From NCBI GenBank assembly GCA_903813345.2, contig CAIIXF020000010.1:9416349-9480348 (forward strand): DNA of 64,000 bases, written 5' to 3'. The notes beneath the pieces were generated by a model. It was not told the origin of the DNA and made no database searches. It worked only from the letters and a program-made list of their open reading frames with translations. Made by a program: the position numbers and the translations under genes. Below, one piece after another: positions 23,874-34,209 of this stretch (positions are counted from its first letter, which is position 1; every line of letters begins with the position of its first letter). The DNA is from Owenia fusiformis (lineage: Eukaryota > Annelida > Polychaeta > Sabellida > Oweniidae).

Positions 23874-26551
23874 ATGAAGCACTGCAAAGTTAAACAAATA
23901 TGTGCATTTTTGACATTTATATATTTCTTGGGAGTCGGGGGACAACATGGTGAAATAGCGGTTCCCTCTGATGGACCGATCATCTCTATATGTGGTATCC
24001 CAGGATATGACGTCAGTAATCTCACGAGGTACGTAGGCTATTTGACGTTTAGTAAAGTTTATGTTCTTTTTGTAAAACTTATGTAGTAAAATTCGATTGA
24101 ACTGAAAGTTCAGTGCTGGCATCCCCTTCCCCACCACCCCATTTTCAATTTGTCCCTGGGATACTTGATATGATGGGATTTTGACGGGATTATGGACCGA
24201 GGCTTGATCCAAAACCTATAACCTCCTGGTGGTGGCATGACCATTACAAATTGGAGACATACGCGTTACAGTCTCCGACGTCCAATCTTGGTGGTGACAT
24301 AAAACGCATCTACTCATTCATTTCCAGGGCAGATTTCTGGGTATTTGCTCAGAGCGGTGTTTGCCTAGGGGGCAATGCAACGGACTATTGTGCCTTCTAC
24401 TTGGCCTTTTGTAAGCCATTGCTCTTGGACACAAATTGTTCTGGAGAGAGTGCTTGTCAGCAAAACTCAAGTGGGGCATTCAGCATTGGAGGCTACGATG
24501 TAACGGGCCCATTCAAGGAAAGTAATGGTGAGCTTATTTAGTTCAGTGCAAAATGTTTTACTGTCCCCGGGGATAACTGTCCATCCAACTCGTATGAGCT
24601 GTGCATGAGGTTCAAATTGATCATGATGATCTGCCTTAATTCCTTTCAAATAAAATGCCAAATCATGAAAAATCTTTTTTTCAGATTATGAGGGCTTCTA
24701 CACAAAATTCACAAATGGTGCACCTACGCACAACAGCAACCATGAACCCTGCAACGTCTCGAGTACAATACAATTTTCATGTAATAGGGATGTAGGGTGG
24801 CTGCCCATTGAGAGACCTGGACCTAACCCAGTGCCCTCCCAAGTACCTGGGCAGATCTACGTGTATTATAACCACGAAACGTGCAATGTAAGTTCAATAG
24901 AGGCTTTGCTATAAAGATTTGAAATCTCGTTGTAGTCTCACTTTTATTTAGATTTTATGAAATTTGCATATTGTATATGATTCACACGGGCGTAGCCAAC
25001 TTTCAGTCAGGGGGGGGGGTGCGATCGGCAAAAATGTTGGTTTTCAGTCGATTTTGGCATTAACAAGAGATTTGTTTTGAATTGATGCAACTTCCTTCAA
25101 AGTAGAGCTAGAAGCTTCAAGTAAAAAGCATTTTAAAGCTCTTTTCTTCTTCTATCTCATGGCTATGCGTCATAAACTGTCCATTGAATGCCATGTACGT
25201 AGTTATGTCAGGCTATACATTTTTCAAGAGTTTGTTTTGCTCTTATAAAGAGTCGTCTTTATCCTAATCTACGAGACTCTGACCCTCATTTAGTCAGGCT
25301 ATACAATTAAGTTGAAATATGAAAAGGGAACACATAACTTTAATATCAATCAGTCAATCAATTATAAACAGTTCTTAACAAATATTTTGGGAACTTATTT
25401 TGGGTTCTATAATCGTTTATCATTTTGCCCAATGTTATTTCTTGGGTCCTATATGTGATTGTCGTCCTCTGCTCTTAGGAGTTAATTCATTATTAATTAT
25501 TTCAAAGTATTTTTGTTTTAGTATTTAATGACATTTGAGTTTGCTGGGGCATGCTCTCTAGTACCTTTGCCCGTCAGGTTTCTGAGCATTGGGTCCATGC
25601 TTATCCTCATGTAAGTATTTCTCAACATTAACGGATGGTGCTGCAACTTTTGGATATAATAGATACCACTTTAATTGCAATATATACACAATTTCAGCTG
25701 ATTTGAAGAATATTATATCTATAAACTTAGAGCATATAGTGCATTGCTTCTCGGACAACCCTCGTATATGTGTTTGTATGGGGTATTGGGATAATAGCTT
25801 CCAAAACATAAGGTATAAATTCTCAAAAACCTAAGGTAGAAGGTATAAAGATTTTTCAAAACAAATTCATGTATAGTTTGTGAAAGCTCATATGTTTGTA
25901 GATTTAAGACATTACAAACGTCTCTCTCTCTCTCTATGTTGTTTCGTTACAGGTTTTGTACCTTGTAGTTATTCTCGAAATAGCCTTACGTTGGAGGGAG
26001 GGGGTGAAACGCAAGAAATTAATGCGTGACTACTAAAACAACATTTTAAAACATTTTTCAATGTCATTATCATCCATATTCATGCGATTTGTGTGAATGT
26101 CCAACTTAAAAAATGTTTAACATGCTAAACTGTTGAAATGGCGTGTGATAATCTGTTTTATTTGTATGTGCTTCTAGCTGTCTTGCAAGTTTTATATTAT
26201 ACTTCTCACTTGGAGCTCTGTATAACTCACTCCGAGGAAAAACAGGAAGAGACGTTCCGCCCAATGCTGCTTTTTGGGACGACCTTCCATATTTGGTTTG
26301 GGTAAGTTGCCTTGATCCTCTTTGTAAAACTTTAATGGATTCTATTAAAATATTTTTGATGCACCCCCTTTCTAACGAAAGAAAGTAGTTTTTGAATTTC
26401 ACACAATCCTTATTTATTCGCAATTTCAATGGACTTGCTAATAATATTTTGTTTTCCATTTCAGGATGGGGTGAAGTTCTCATATAGTTCTATCAGAAAC
26501 ATTGGGAACCACAAGGAACAAACAAAATATGAACCGATAGAGGGAGACTGA
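23874..26551 (+). CDS. M6PR: Cation-dependent mannose-6-phosphate receptor-like protein
   Basis: Six exons with consistent phases join to 858 nt (285 aa): 23874-24028, 24328-24527, 24685-24887, 25522-25610, 26178-26301, 26465-26551. The protein has a signal peptide (about residues 1-24) and a cysteine-rich lumenal domain of the MRH/M6PR type. That domain includes IQFSCNRD (the arginine side of the sugar pocket in this family) and MTFEFAGACS, matching the last lumenal strand. One membrane helix follows (about VRFLSIGSMLIL...ASFILYFSLGALY), then a tail with the family hallmark FWDDLPYLVWDG. The tail ends in KYEPIEGD; YEPI fits a YXXPhi sorting signal, and no dileucine is seen. Expected role: binding mannose-6-phosphate glycoproteins in the Golgi and carrying them to endosomes. 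Length is close to vertebrate M6PR (277 aa). An Mrl1/ATG27-type relative is the alternative. Confidence 0.83.
24985..25190. repeat. gggcgtagccaac / gtgcgatcg MITE fragment
   Basis: In M6PR intron 3: 'cgggcgtagccaactttcag', a G run, 'tgcgatcggc', then 'gatgcaacttccttcaaag' and 'agaagcttcaagtaaaaagc'. The same order recurs at 45848-46126 and around 35470-35800 and, inverted, near 36060-36415. Confidence 0.65.
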
Positions 26552-26782
26552 TGTAGCATTAGCAGTTGAAAGCCATGCTCAAGTTCTCAAGTACAATCCA
26601 AATGTAACATTCGAACCCTTAAATGAACAATTCGAGTGAGTTATGCAGTATATAGAGTACATCATGTAGTATTTCATATCTCGGACACTAAACCATTTTC
26701 AGGATTCTACGAAATTATGTAAATATGTATTATAGTTCTTTTTTGTAATAATGTTAATATTTCAAATAGAGGTTGTTTAACG

Positions 26783-26788
26783 AATAAA
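26783..26788 (+). terminator. Polyadenylation signal for the M6PR-like gene
   Basis: AATAAA 232 bp after the stop codon at 26549-26551. Confidence 0.55.
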
Positions 26789-26825
26789 AATTATTGTGGA
26801 TCTTATTTAGAGGTTAAATATTATA

Positions 26826-27061
26826 CAGGGTGGTCAAAAACTGCAGCCCTGCATTTGTCCTGATATCTTTGTCATTTTGCTATTTGGCACATTCGTATCT
26901 CATTTAGTTTGAAATTGTATTTAGGGAATACACTTCATTGTAAATGTTATGGTCATGGAATATGTAGGATGGTAGGTTAACTGAATGATGTACAAATGTA
27001 CCAAATATTTTTGAGTAATTTCCTAAGTTGATAAAGATATTCGAGTTTCTTGTCCACCCTG
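26826..27061. mobile_element. Mariner-like MITE, 236 bp
   Basis: Starts 'cagggtggtcaaaaactg' after TA and ends 'tgtccaccctg' before TA. The interior shares 'atatctttgtcattt' with the related element at 59946-60529. A TA duplication and CAGGGTGG ends fit a Tc1/mariner-type non-autonomous element. Confidence 0.75.
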
Positions 27062-27129
27062 TATTACAGAAGAAACGCCATCATATCGACCAAGGATTTA
27101 GACCGATTGTCAATTTGATTGAGGATTCG

Positions 27130-27503
27130 GAAATGGATATGATACGGTATTAATTACAAGTTTTGGTAAAACCAGAATTGAATCAATCGAACATTTTCTT
27201 TGTCATTGTGAGTTGTATGTTGAAGAAAGGTTAGCACTAAACGAAATCTATGAATATAACGATACAAGTAGTGTTAAAGATCTGATCTTAAATTGTACAA
27301 ACAACGATCTTGCATTGCAAACTGTCTTAATAATTCATTCAATGTATATCAAGAGACAAGCAACGCTCACAACTTCGCTCATTTCATAAACATGAGCAAA
27401 TAATTTATCTATTTTCATATTTATGTATTAACTCCCAATTAATGTACAATTGTTACTCTCTTATATAAGAGGTAAATAAAGAATACAATACAATACAATA
27501 CAA
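27130..27503 (+). mobile_element. 3' end of a LINE retrotransposon, 5'-truncated
   Basis: An open frame around 27173-27389 reads TRIESIEHFLCHCELYVEER..., the H-x3-C type sequence found at the end of LINE ORF2 proteins. It stops at 27387-27389 and is followed by a short 3' UTR and a tail of repeated 'aatac' units (27482-27503). Only the last fraction of the element is present. Confidence 0.7.
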
Positions 27504-29779
27504 GAATTTTAAAATGTTGATTTTATTCGTATTTCCCAGGGAAAAGTCGTATTCATACAATCACCCTTCTCTCGAGGTCAAATAATTGTATTTTCCTCGA
27601 CAAAGGGTAATGTTATGTTCCTCACTTAACGCATATCACTGTGTTTCAGAAAATTCCATATACACTCTAAAAAAGCATCCTTCGAACTCAGGGATCTAGA
27701 CGTCATCCATTCTGTTACTCCCCTCTTAGAACAGAGTGGATGATCTCCCCGCGATCGGAGAATGGAAAAACTGTTTTTTCTGTATGAGGAAATTATACGT
27801 TTTCGCATATTCTTATGATACTTAATCCTGATTGGCCGTTTCCTTGCCAACCTAGTTGCAATTGTTTGTTTTTGCACTTCAGCAAACCGACCGGACTTGA
27901 TAATCACGATTGTTTCTCAAATTAGAATCCCAATCGTCTTTATCAAATAATTATCCAACGGGACTTCAGATACGTTTGTCATGAAGAGTGTGTGCCAGGT
28001 TCCGGAATAGACTTGTTAAAGGGGTTTTCTCATGAAATATGAACGTTGGAGTAATTTTTACAAGGATAAGGAATTTACCTTATGCCGTCTCTAGACCCCC
28101 TCCTCTCTTAAACGAGGCTGTATTTAAAAATGGCTAAGGATACTTTCAATAAAACATATTCGACATAAATAACATGATAAGTTCTTGCCTATGCATGACA
28201 TATACAAAATATACAAACGAGATTTTGAAACGTTCCCCGTATGGTGACAAAATGTATAGAATTATACAACTAAAGTTGAGCACCTGGCCTGGAACTTATC
28301 ATGTGTTACATTATACCGATATGATTCTTTATCATCGTTTATCACAATTATTGCATCTACTGCTAGATCAGACCAAACTAATCATCGAGACAAGAACATC
28401 TAGTCTTTGACGCTCCAATTCAACATTAGGGCAGCGTTTCAAGAAGCTGGAAGGTAAGATATTTTATAGTCATCGTCTTTAGCTAAAAGTCTTTTAAATG
28501 ATTGAAGAAACACATTTTTGATGGAGGCCTATGACAGATGGTGCAAACAATTTTAGGCAGTCATATTTTTGTCAGTGTATATCTTGTGACCATACATTCT
28601 CTTCGAGAAAGGTAATGAAATTATTTCGAAACGTAAATTAAACCCAAGATTATACAATACATAGATAACATATCTACTTTTTCCAAAATGTCGTATCTAT
28701 TTTCTGGAAAACTCTGGAAAACAAATTTTTCCAATTGATATTCAAAATGTTTTAGAAATGATAATTAGTAAATCTTGGTATAATAACAAAGCGGACTATC
28801 CATGTATTATTTAGACATAAAAGTTAAATGCTGATTCAAAGTATTGATAACAATAACAATCAAAATTAAATTGTTGTAAATGCAAAATGACGTAAAATAT
28901 GGGCCTTGTAAGAAAGACCTTTTCAGAGGTTGTGCCAATTTAATACATAAAATACAATAAATAACATTGAAAACGAAACATCGATTGGGGAGACACAGTC
29001 CATGGTAATTTCGGTATGGTTATACATGTACAGTCAGTTTTTGCTTTTGATTATTTAAAATTCACACAGTGATTACATCACGACTACAATAAGTTTGTTA
29101 CAATTAATATGGATGGAAGATAGCATCGGGGTAATGTAATGGGCTCAATGTTTTGAACGCAATATAATTAATAATTTTTCTGATATTTTGCATGTTACGT
29201 TATATTCTCCTCATTTTCATATTTGATTCTTGAACTCGTTAACACGGTGGTTAAGGAGAATGCATTTTAAATGTTATAGGGAGCCAGGGCGAATCATAAA
29301 TAATTCGTTTTTTCCCATACTGAGCGTCTGTAGTTGACTGTGAAACGCACTTGACGACTTAGCCTTATCTCATATGTTCTAACACCTAATCATGGAGACG
29401 AGATTAATTCTAAATTCGGTGTCCTACTGTTTGTTCTCCCATTGATTGAATAACAATGTAAGCAACACTTTGTAATCAAGAGATAACCAACTGACGATGT
29501 GTGGATCACTTCAGGCCCACCCTGTCGCACAGCTTCAAGAAATGCTCCAATTTTAGGCGACTCCTCAATTCATTTTGATAGGCCGACTCGCTTATTGCAT
29601 CCACCAAGAAATTTTGAAGCTTTGCGTATAATTGTTTTTGCTATTTATTCTTATAACCTCATGCATTTCCTAAAGTTGCCTAAAATTCGGATCTTATTTT
29701 GAGACCAGCGTTTGGAACCTCTGCACAAAACAATAGTAAATAGCATAATACTGATTTTTCTCAATTTTATTTTGTGCAG
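27504..29779 (+). other. Upstream region of the NRPS-like gene
   Basis: No coding gene is recognised. A good donor at 28453/28454 (GGAAG/GTAAGA) could end an untranslated first exon spliced to the acceptor at 29778-29779. The minus-strand open stretch 27626-27907 has no recognisable content. Confidence 0.35.
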
Positions 29780-29800
29780 GTGTTCCAAGCAACGGTTACT
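29760..29800 (+). promoter_or_regulatory. Splice acceptor and 21-nt leader before the NRPS-like start
   Basis: A strong polypyrimidine tract and AG (TTTTATTTTGTGCAG, ending 29779) precede ATG GCA ACA at 29801 by exactly 21 nt. An upstream in-frame ATG at 29774 overlaps the acceptor, so 29801 is taken as the start. The paralog at 41692 has the same 21-nt spacing. Either both genes have a 5'-UTR intron or these are trans-splice sites. Confidence 0.65.
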
Positions 29801-32800
29801 ATGGCAACAAAATGCGTAGTCATTGGAGATGGTCTTCCTTTGTTGGACTGTATCCGGATTATCCATACGAGTGGTTTAAAAGTACTCGCAACATTCAGCA
29901 ATTCAACTGATGTCCAGAACTGGTGTCAACAGCAAGGAATCAATGTTTTCTTACGGGATGCTGACCTGTTCGAAAACCTCAAGAACGAGAGATTTGATTA
30001 CTTATTCAGCGTGTTTAATCAGCGAATTTTGACCGAGGATGAACTCCAGCTTCCGGCTAAATACGCCATCAATTACACCAATGCGCCATTGCCGAAATAT
30101 GCCGGGGTCCATGCTAGCTCTTGGGCCATTCTTAATAATGAGGTCACCCATGGCGTAACTTGGCACCTCATGGACAAATCAATCAATACTGGAGATATTG
30201 TGATTCAGGAAACTGTCCAAATATCAGAAGATGATACGGCATTTAGTCTCAATATCAAATGCCAGGGTGCCATGAGGTCCTCACTCCAAGCTCTCCTCAT
30301 AGATATCAAGGCCGATCATTTGAAGTGCACTCCCCAAAACTTAGCGAAAAGGTCATACCATTCATTTCGAGACTCACCAATAAATGCGGCAGTTATCGAT
30401 TTCAAAACTACATCAGAAACTATCCACCGATTAACCAGAGGATTGGATTATGGCCAAGGAGAAAATGACTTTACAAATCCAAAGATTGTGACACCAAACG
30501 GACACGTTTTGATAGTTTTGTCTTGTGCATTGCTCAGTGGTGATAAAGGCGAGTCAAAACCTGGTGTTGTACGATCTATCGAAGGAGATTGTATTGTTGT
30601 TTCCACCCAGGATTCACATATCGAGCTGACATTGGGAGAGCCAGATGGTAGGCCCATCAAGACAGATGGTATCAAAGTGTATGGCGTCCATGTTGGTACT
30701 GAAATGCCCTCACCGAACATCTCAAAACTGGATGAACTTGGTTTACTGCAAACTACTGAACCGTACTGGAGATCGATTCTTGATACCTATCAACCAACCG
30801 AGTTCTTTCGACAGCAATACGTAGACCACACGGAATTTAAAGATGCCGATATGTACACGGAGACAATTTCTACATCAAATGAAGCGATGGAACTCTGTAG
30901 GAAACTTAAAGTATTAGACAGTAGTGACGCCATAAAGGGGGCGCTTGTGACATACATTGGCCGTGTGTGTGGTAAACATGATATTAATATTGGCTTAGGG
31001 TCAATGGACAGACAAGTTGATGTTGATTCTAGTATCAAGACGCTCTACGCAGAAATAGTTCCTTTTTTGTTCTCTGTGGAGAATTGTTCCGAGAAGACAA
31101 TCGTTGATGCAATCAGTGACGTAAGCATCAAGATAAACAATGCTTTGAAACAAGGATCGTACGCACTTGATGTCTACAAGCGCTTTCCGAGGCTAAAATA
31201 CAAAGATCGAATCCCAAGACATAATATTGTGTTAGCAACATCAACTGATGAAGTCAAAGCACAAAAGCAGGCCAAGAATTTACTCAAATATTCAAGGCTA
31301 GTGCTTACTATCTTGCCTGGCGGTGATATCGTTGTTAACATCAACAACACTATACTCCAAAGTAACCCATTCATCATTGAGCATATGAGACGGTTTAGAT
31401 TCTACATACAGAATATCATGGCCCTTGACAACGATGCAAAACTCCCGGATGTACACCTTCTGAATGCAAAGGAGCTCAATGAGTATCTGACCAATGTAGC
31501 AATGGACCCTCCCCAAGAAGCGATAGATCAAACTCTCGATAACATGTTCCTCGAACAGTGTGAGAAAACTCCAAATGCAACAGCTGTTGTATCGAACGAA
31601 AAAATGGCAACGTATGCCCAGTTGCGAGATGCTTCAAAACCCTTATCAAAGTTCATACAGCCGATATTTGGAGACACTTCTAAGGAACGCTCAGTTATAG
31701 GACTGTATATTCCAAACTCATGCGAATACGTTGCTGTCCAGCTCGCTGTTCTAATGAGTGGCCATGCGTTTCTGCCTCTTCCTGTAGAATATCCCCAGGA
31801 GAGAACTGAATTCACAATCAATGATGCCAAAGTGAAGCATGTCATTACCCTGCGGAATTTATACACTGACGTCATCTCTAATTTCAAATCATGTCATGGA
31901 AAAATGACCGTTGTACCAAATTTCGGCATATGCGAGGACTTTGTTATTCTTACACGTGATAACGTCGACAGGGAAACAGAGGAGCTCTGCCAAGCCAGAG
32001 TGAACCAAAAGTTAGCATATGTGATTTATACTTCTGGGTCGACCGGCGTCCCTAAAGGTATCCAGATATGTCATTCTGGTGTCTGCAACGCCATTGATTC
32101 ATGCATTCGGGTCTTTGGCATGAGCTCTAGTGACACAGTAGCTCAGTATGGCTCGATCGGTTTTGATGCTTCCATAGTGGAGATCTATATAGCTTTGGGA
32201 GCAGGGGGAAAGATTGCTATCTTCAATGATCAACAACGAATAGGAAATGGCTTTATTGAAGCAATGAAAATATTTCAAATCACGACAATTGCCATGACTC
32301 CTTCTACTTTGAAACTCTATGATCCCTCGGATTTTCCAGACTTGAGGGTGATAATATCGTCGGGGGAAGCATGTGACAGGCAGACAGGGGAAGTGTGGTC
32401 TGGACCAAATAGAACACTCTATAACGGCTATGGACCAACAGAAGTATCAATTGGAGCAACCCTATATGGGTACAACCCCGAGACATCAGCTGAGTACAAC
32501 GATCTACCCATTGGGAAACCCTTCTCAAATGTTTCTATTTTCCTGCTAGACGATTGCCATAAACCAGTACCCGAGTATGTTCCTGGTGAACTACTTGTTG
32601 GCGGAATAGGAGTGAGTCTTGGATATCTAGGTCACGCTACTGATAGAAACAAAGACGTCTTTGTCCCCAATGTCCTAGGACCAAAACCCAAATATTTGTA
32701 CAGGACTAACGACGTAGTATTTCAAGATAAATATGGCGATGTACTTTATGTTGGCAGGAGGGACAAGATGATCATGTTTAGAGGTCAACGAATTGAACTG

Positions 32801-33433
32801 GGAGATATTGAAAGAGTCTTTATGCAGCAGACAGAAGTCGAGTCAGCTGTTATAGTTCTTCATGATGGAAAACAACAGGGGGACGAACCGTTCTTAGCTG
32901 CATTTGTGTCACCAAGTCACGTGAATATAGCTAAACTGAAACTATCTGTGTCCCAAACATTACCACCAGACACTCGCCCGACCGTCATCAGACCAATTAA
33001 TGTGAACGAACTGCCCAAAACTGTGAATGGAAAGATTGATAGAGATATGTTGGCCAAAGATGGGAGTGTTTACAACTTTGTGAATGCAGCTGATGACGCT
33101 GAGAAAGATAACATGGGAGAGACGGAAGAGGGAATTGCTAAGATATGGAGCAAACTCCTGAAACTACAACCTGAAGATGCTGCTGGTATTAATAAAGACA
33201 GTAGTTTCAGAGAGTTGGGTGGAAACTCGTTGTCTCTCATTCTCTTACAAAAAGCTATCAAGAAGGAATTGGAAACTGATTTATCATACTTCGAACTGAT
33301 AAGCTCGGACATTCTTGGAGCACTTGCGACTAAAATCAAGGAAAAACGAATTGAAAAACCGAGCGAATCTGATGACCTTCAAAACATGCCAGTCGAATTG
33401 AAGAAAGAGCTTCTGACACTGCGTCAAATGTGA
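29801..33433 (+). CDS. NRPS-like synthetase, F-C'-A-T part (interrupted before the reductase domain)
   Basis: As an uninterrupted ORF it is 1,210 aa. Residues 1-190 form a methionyl-tRNA/10-formyl-THF formyltransferase-like fold (NAPLPKYAG, THGVTWHLMD) followed by a formyltransferase C-terminal-like region (about 200-300). Two of the three usual catalytic positions (Asn-His-Asp) are changed: the His site is Thr93 and the Asp site is Asn129. Residues 320-555 resemble only the second lobe of a condensation domain (EPYWRSIL...), with no HHxxxDG. The adenylation domain (about 585-1085) has YTSGSTGVPKG (from Tyr743), FDAS, YGPTE (Tyr877), GRRDK and the catalytic-lysine motif VNGKIDR. The carrier domain has LGGNSL with Ser1143. 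Expected role: ATP activation and thioester loading of an unknown carboxylic or amino acid. The stop and last codons (from 33417) come from the inserted transposon at 33417-39427. The original protein continued into the reductase at 39428. Confidence 0.92.
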   Translation: MATKCVVIGDGLPLLDCIRIIHTSGLKVLATFSNSTDVQNWCQQQGINVFLRDADLFENLKNERFDYLFSVFNQRILTEDELQLPAKYAINYTNAPLPKYAGVHASSWAILNNEVTHGVTWHLMDKSINTGDIVIQETVQISEDDTAFSLNIKCQGAMRSSLQALLIDIKADHLKCTPQNLAKRSYHSFRDSPINAAVIDFKTTSETIHRLTRGLDYGQGENDFTNPKIVTPNGHVLIVLSCALLSGDKGESKPGVVRSIEGDCIVVSTQDSHIELTLGEPDGRPIKTDGIKVYGVHVGTEMPSPNISKLDELGLLQTTEPYWRSILDTYQPTEFFRQQYVDHTEFKDADMYTETISTSNEAMELCRKLKVLDSSDAIKGALVTYIGRVCGKHDINIGLGSMDRQVDVDSSIKTLYAEIVPFLFSVENCSEKTIVDAISDVSIKINNALKQGSYALDVYKRFPRLKYKDRIPRHNIVLATSTDEVKAQKQAKNLLKYSRLVLTILPGGDIVVNINNTILQSNPFIIEHMRRFRFYIQNIMALDNDAKLPDVHLLNAKELNEYLTNVAMDPPQEAIDQTLDNMFLEQCEKTPNATAVVSNEKMATYAQLRDASKPLSKFIQPIFGDTSKERSVIGLYIPNSCEYVAVQLAVLMSGHAFLPLPVEYPQERTEFTINDAKVKHVITLRNLYTDVISNFKSCHGKMTVVPNFGICEDFVILTRDNVDRETEELCQARVNQKLAYVIYTSGSTGVPKGIQICHSGVCNAIDSCIRVFGMSSSDTVAQYGSIGFDASIVEIYIALGAGGKIAIFNDQQRIGNGFIEAMKIFQITTIAMTPSTLKLYDPSDFPDLRVIISSGEACDRQTGEVWSGPNRTLYNGYGPTEVSIGATLYGYNPETSAEYNDLPIGKPFSNVSIFLLDDCHKPVPEYVPGELLVGGIGVSLGYLGHATDRNKDVFVPNVLGPKPKYLYRTNDVVFQDKYGDVLYVGRRDKMIMFRGQRIELGDIERVFMQQTEVESAVIVLHDGKQQGDEPFLAAFVSPSHVNIAKLKLSVSQTLPPDTRPTVIRPINVNELPKTVNGKIDRDMLAKDGSVYNFVNAADDAEKDNMGETEEGIAKIWSKLLKLQPEDAAGINKDSSFRELGGNSLSLILLQKAIKKELETDLSYFELISSDILGALATKIKEKRIEKPSESDDLQNMPVELKKELLTLRQM
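33414..33416. repeat. Left 3-bp target duplication (TGA) of the CACTA-like element
   Basis: TGA lies directly before CACTGCGTC and again directly after the right terminus (39428-39430). A 3-bp duplication is the EnSpm/CACTA hallmark. Confidence 0.85.
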
Positions 33434-34010
33434 AATTCCAAGCAATTTCTAGACGTGCAAAGATAGTCTAGGAACTCCGCGTATCTAGAGATTCCAAGAC
33501 GTGTCAAGAGGTGCAAAGACCTCGCGTGTAAAGAGCGTGTCGAGAGTTTTGATATCTCTTTGCACAGTCTTATCAAAACAAACAGTATAATTAGACCGGC
33601 CACATGTTGTTATGCCCTATAGTCGCGCTTAATTATACTTTACTAGGATTGGAATATAACAATCATTTTAATTTCGTGTTAATAATAATTTGTGTTTTTT
33701 AAATCATTATCAAAATAAAATTAATTTAAAAGTATGCGTGTGCGTGTAAGTATAGGCAATAGCTTAGTCGAAATGAGTAGATGTGTGCAGATAGAGATCG
33801 CCTATGTATTTTGCTAAATCTGACATTTTTACAGGATCATGTTAAAGATCAAATGAAAACAAGAAATGTGTTTTTCTTAGGTTTATCTACCCTGATTTCG
33901 AGTGATTTTAACTTGGACGCATATTCCTAGATATTAAAACAGTTTGAATAATTAACAAAGTCCACTTTGAACCGTGTCAATCAAATTGTCAAATATGTAG
34001 ATAGCACATG

Positions 34011-34209
34011 CAGGCCCGAATACAGGGGGGATAGATTGGTTCTAGCGACCCCCCCCCCCCTCCGTGACCAAAATTGCATTTTTTACCCCATACTGAGCAC
34101 CTTTTAAATTATTTTGCTCATTTTTGAACTAACATTGCCAAAAGTAAACTCCCCCTGGAATTTCTTAAAAAAGTAACACACCCCTTGGCAAATCCTGGCT
34201 ATGGGTCTG
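34011..34209. repeat. caggcccg...gggtctg MITE copy inside the CACTA-like element
   Basis: 'caggcccgaatacagggggg' to 'ttggcaaatcctggctatgg gtctg'. It shares ends and interior with 62841-63012 and 51121-51230. Confidence 0.6.

Noticed and set aside
25952-26031. Alternative M6PR membrane exon (VLYLVVILEIALRW...)
   Set aside because: It has an acceptor and a hydrophobic frame, but joining it to the exon ending 25610 is out of phase and gives a stop within a few codons.
27626-27907. 93-codon minus-strand ORF
   Set aside because: No recognisable content or splice support, and basic low-complexity composition. Probably chance.
29774-29800. Upstream ATG at 29774 as the NRPS-like start
   Set aside because: It straddles a strong splice acceptor (AG at 29778-29779). 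The formyltransferase homology starts at ATG 29801. The paralog shows the same arrangement (41653 versus 41692).
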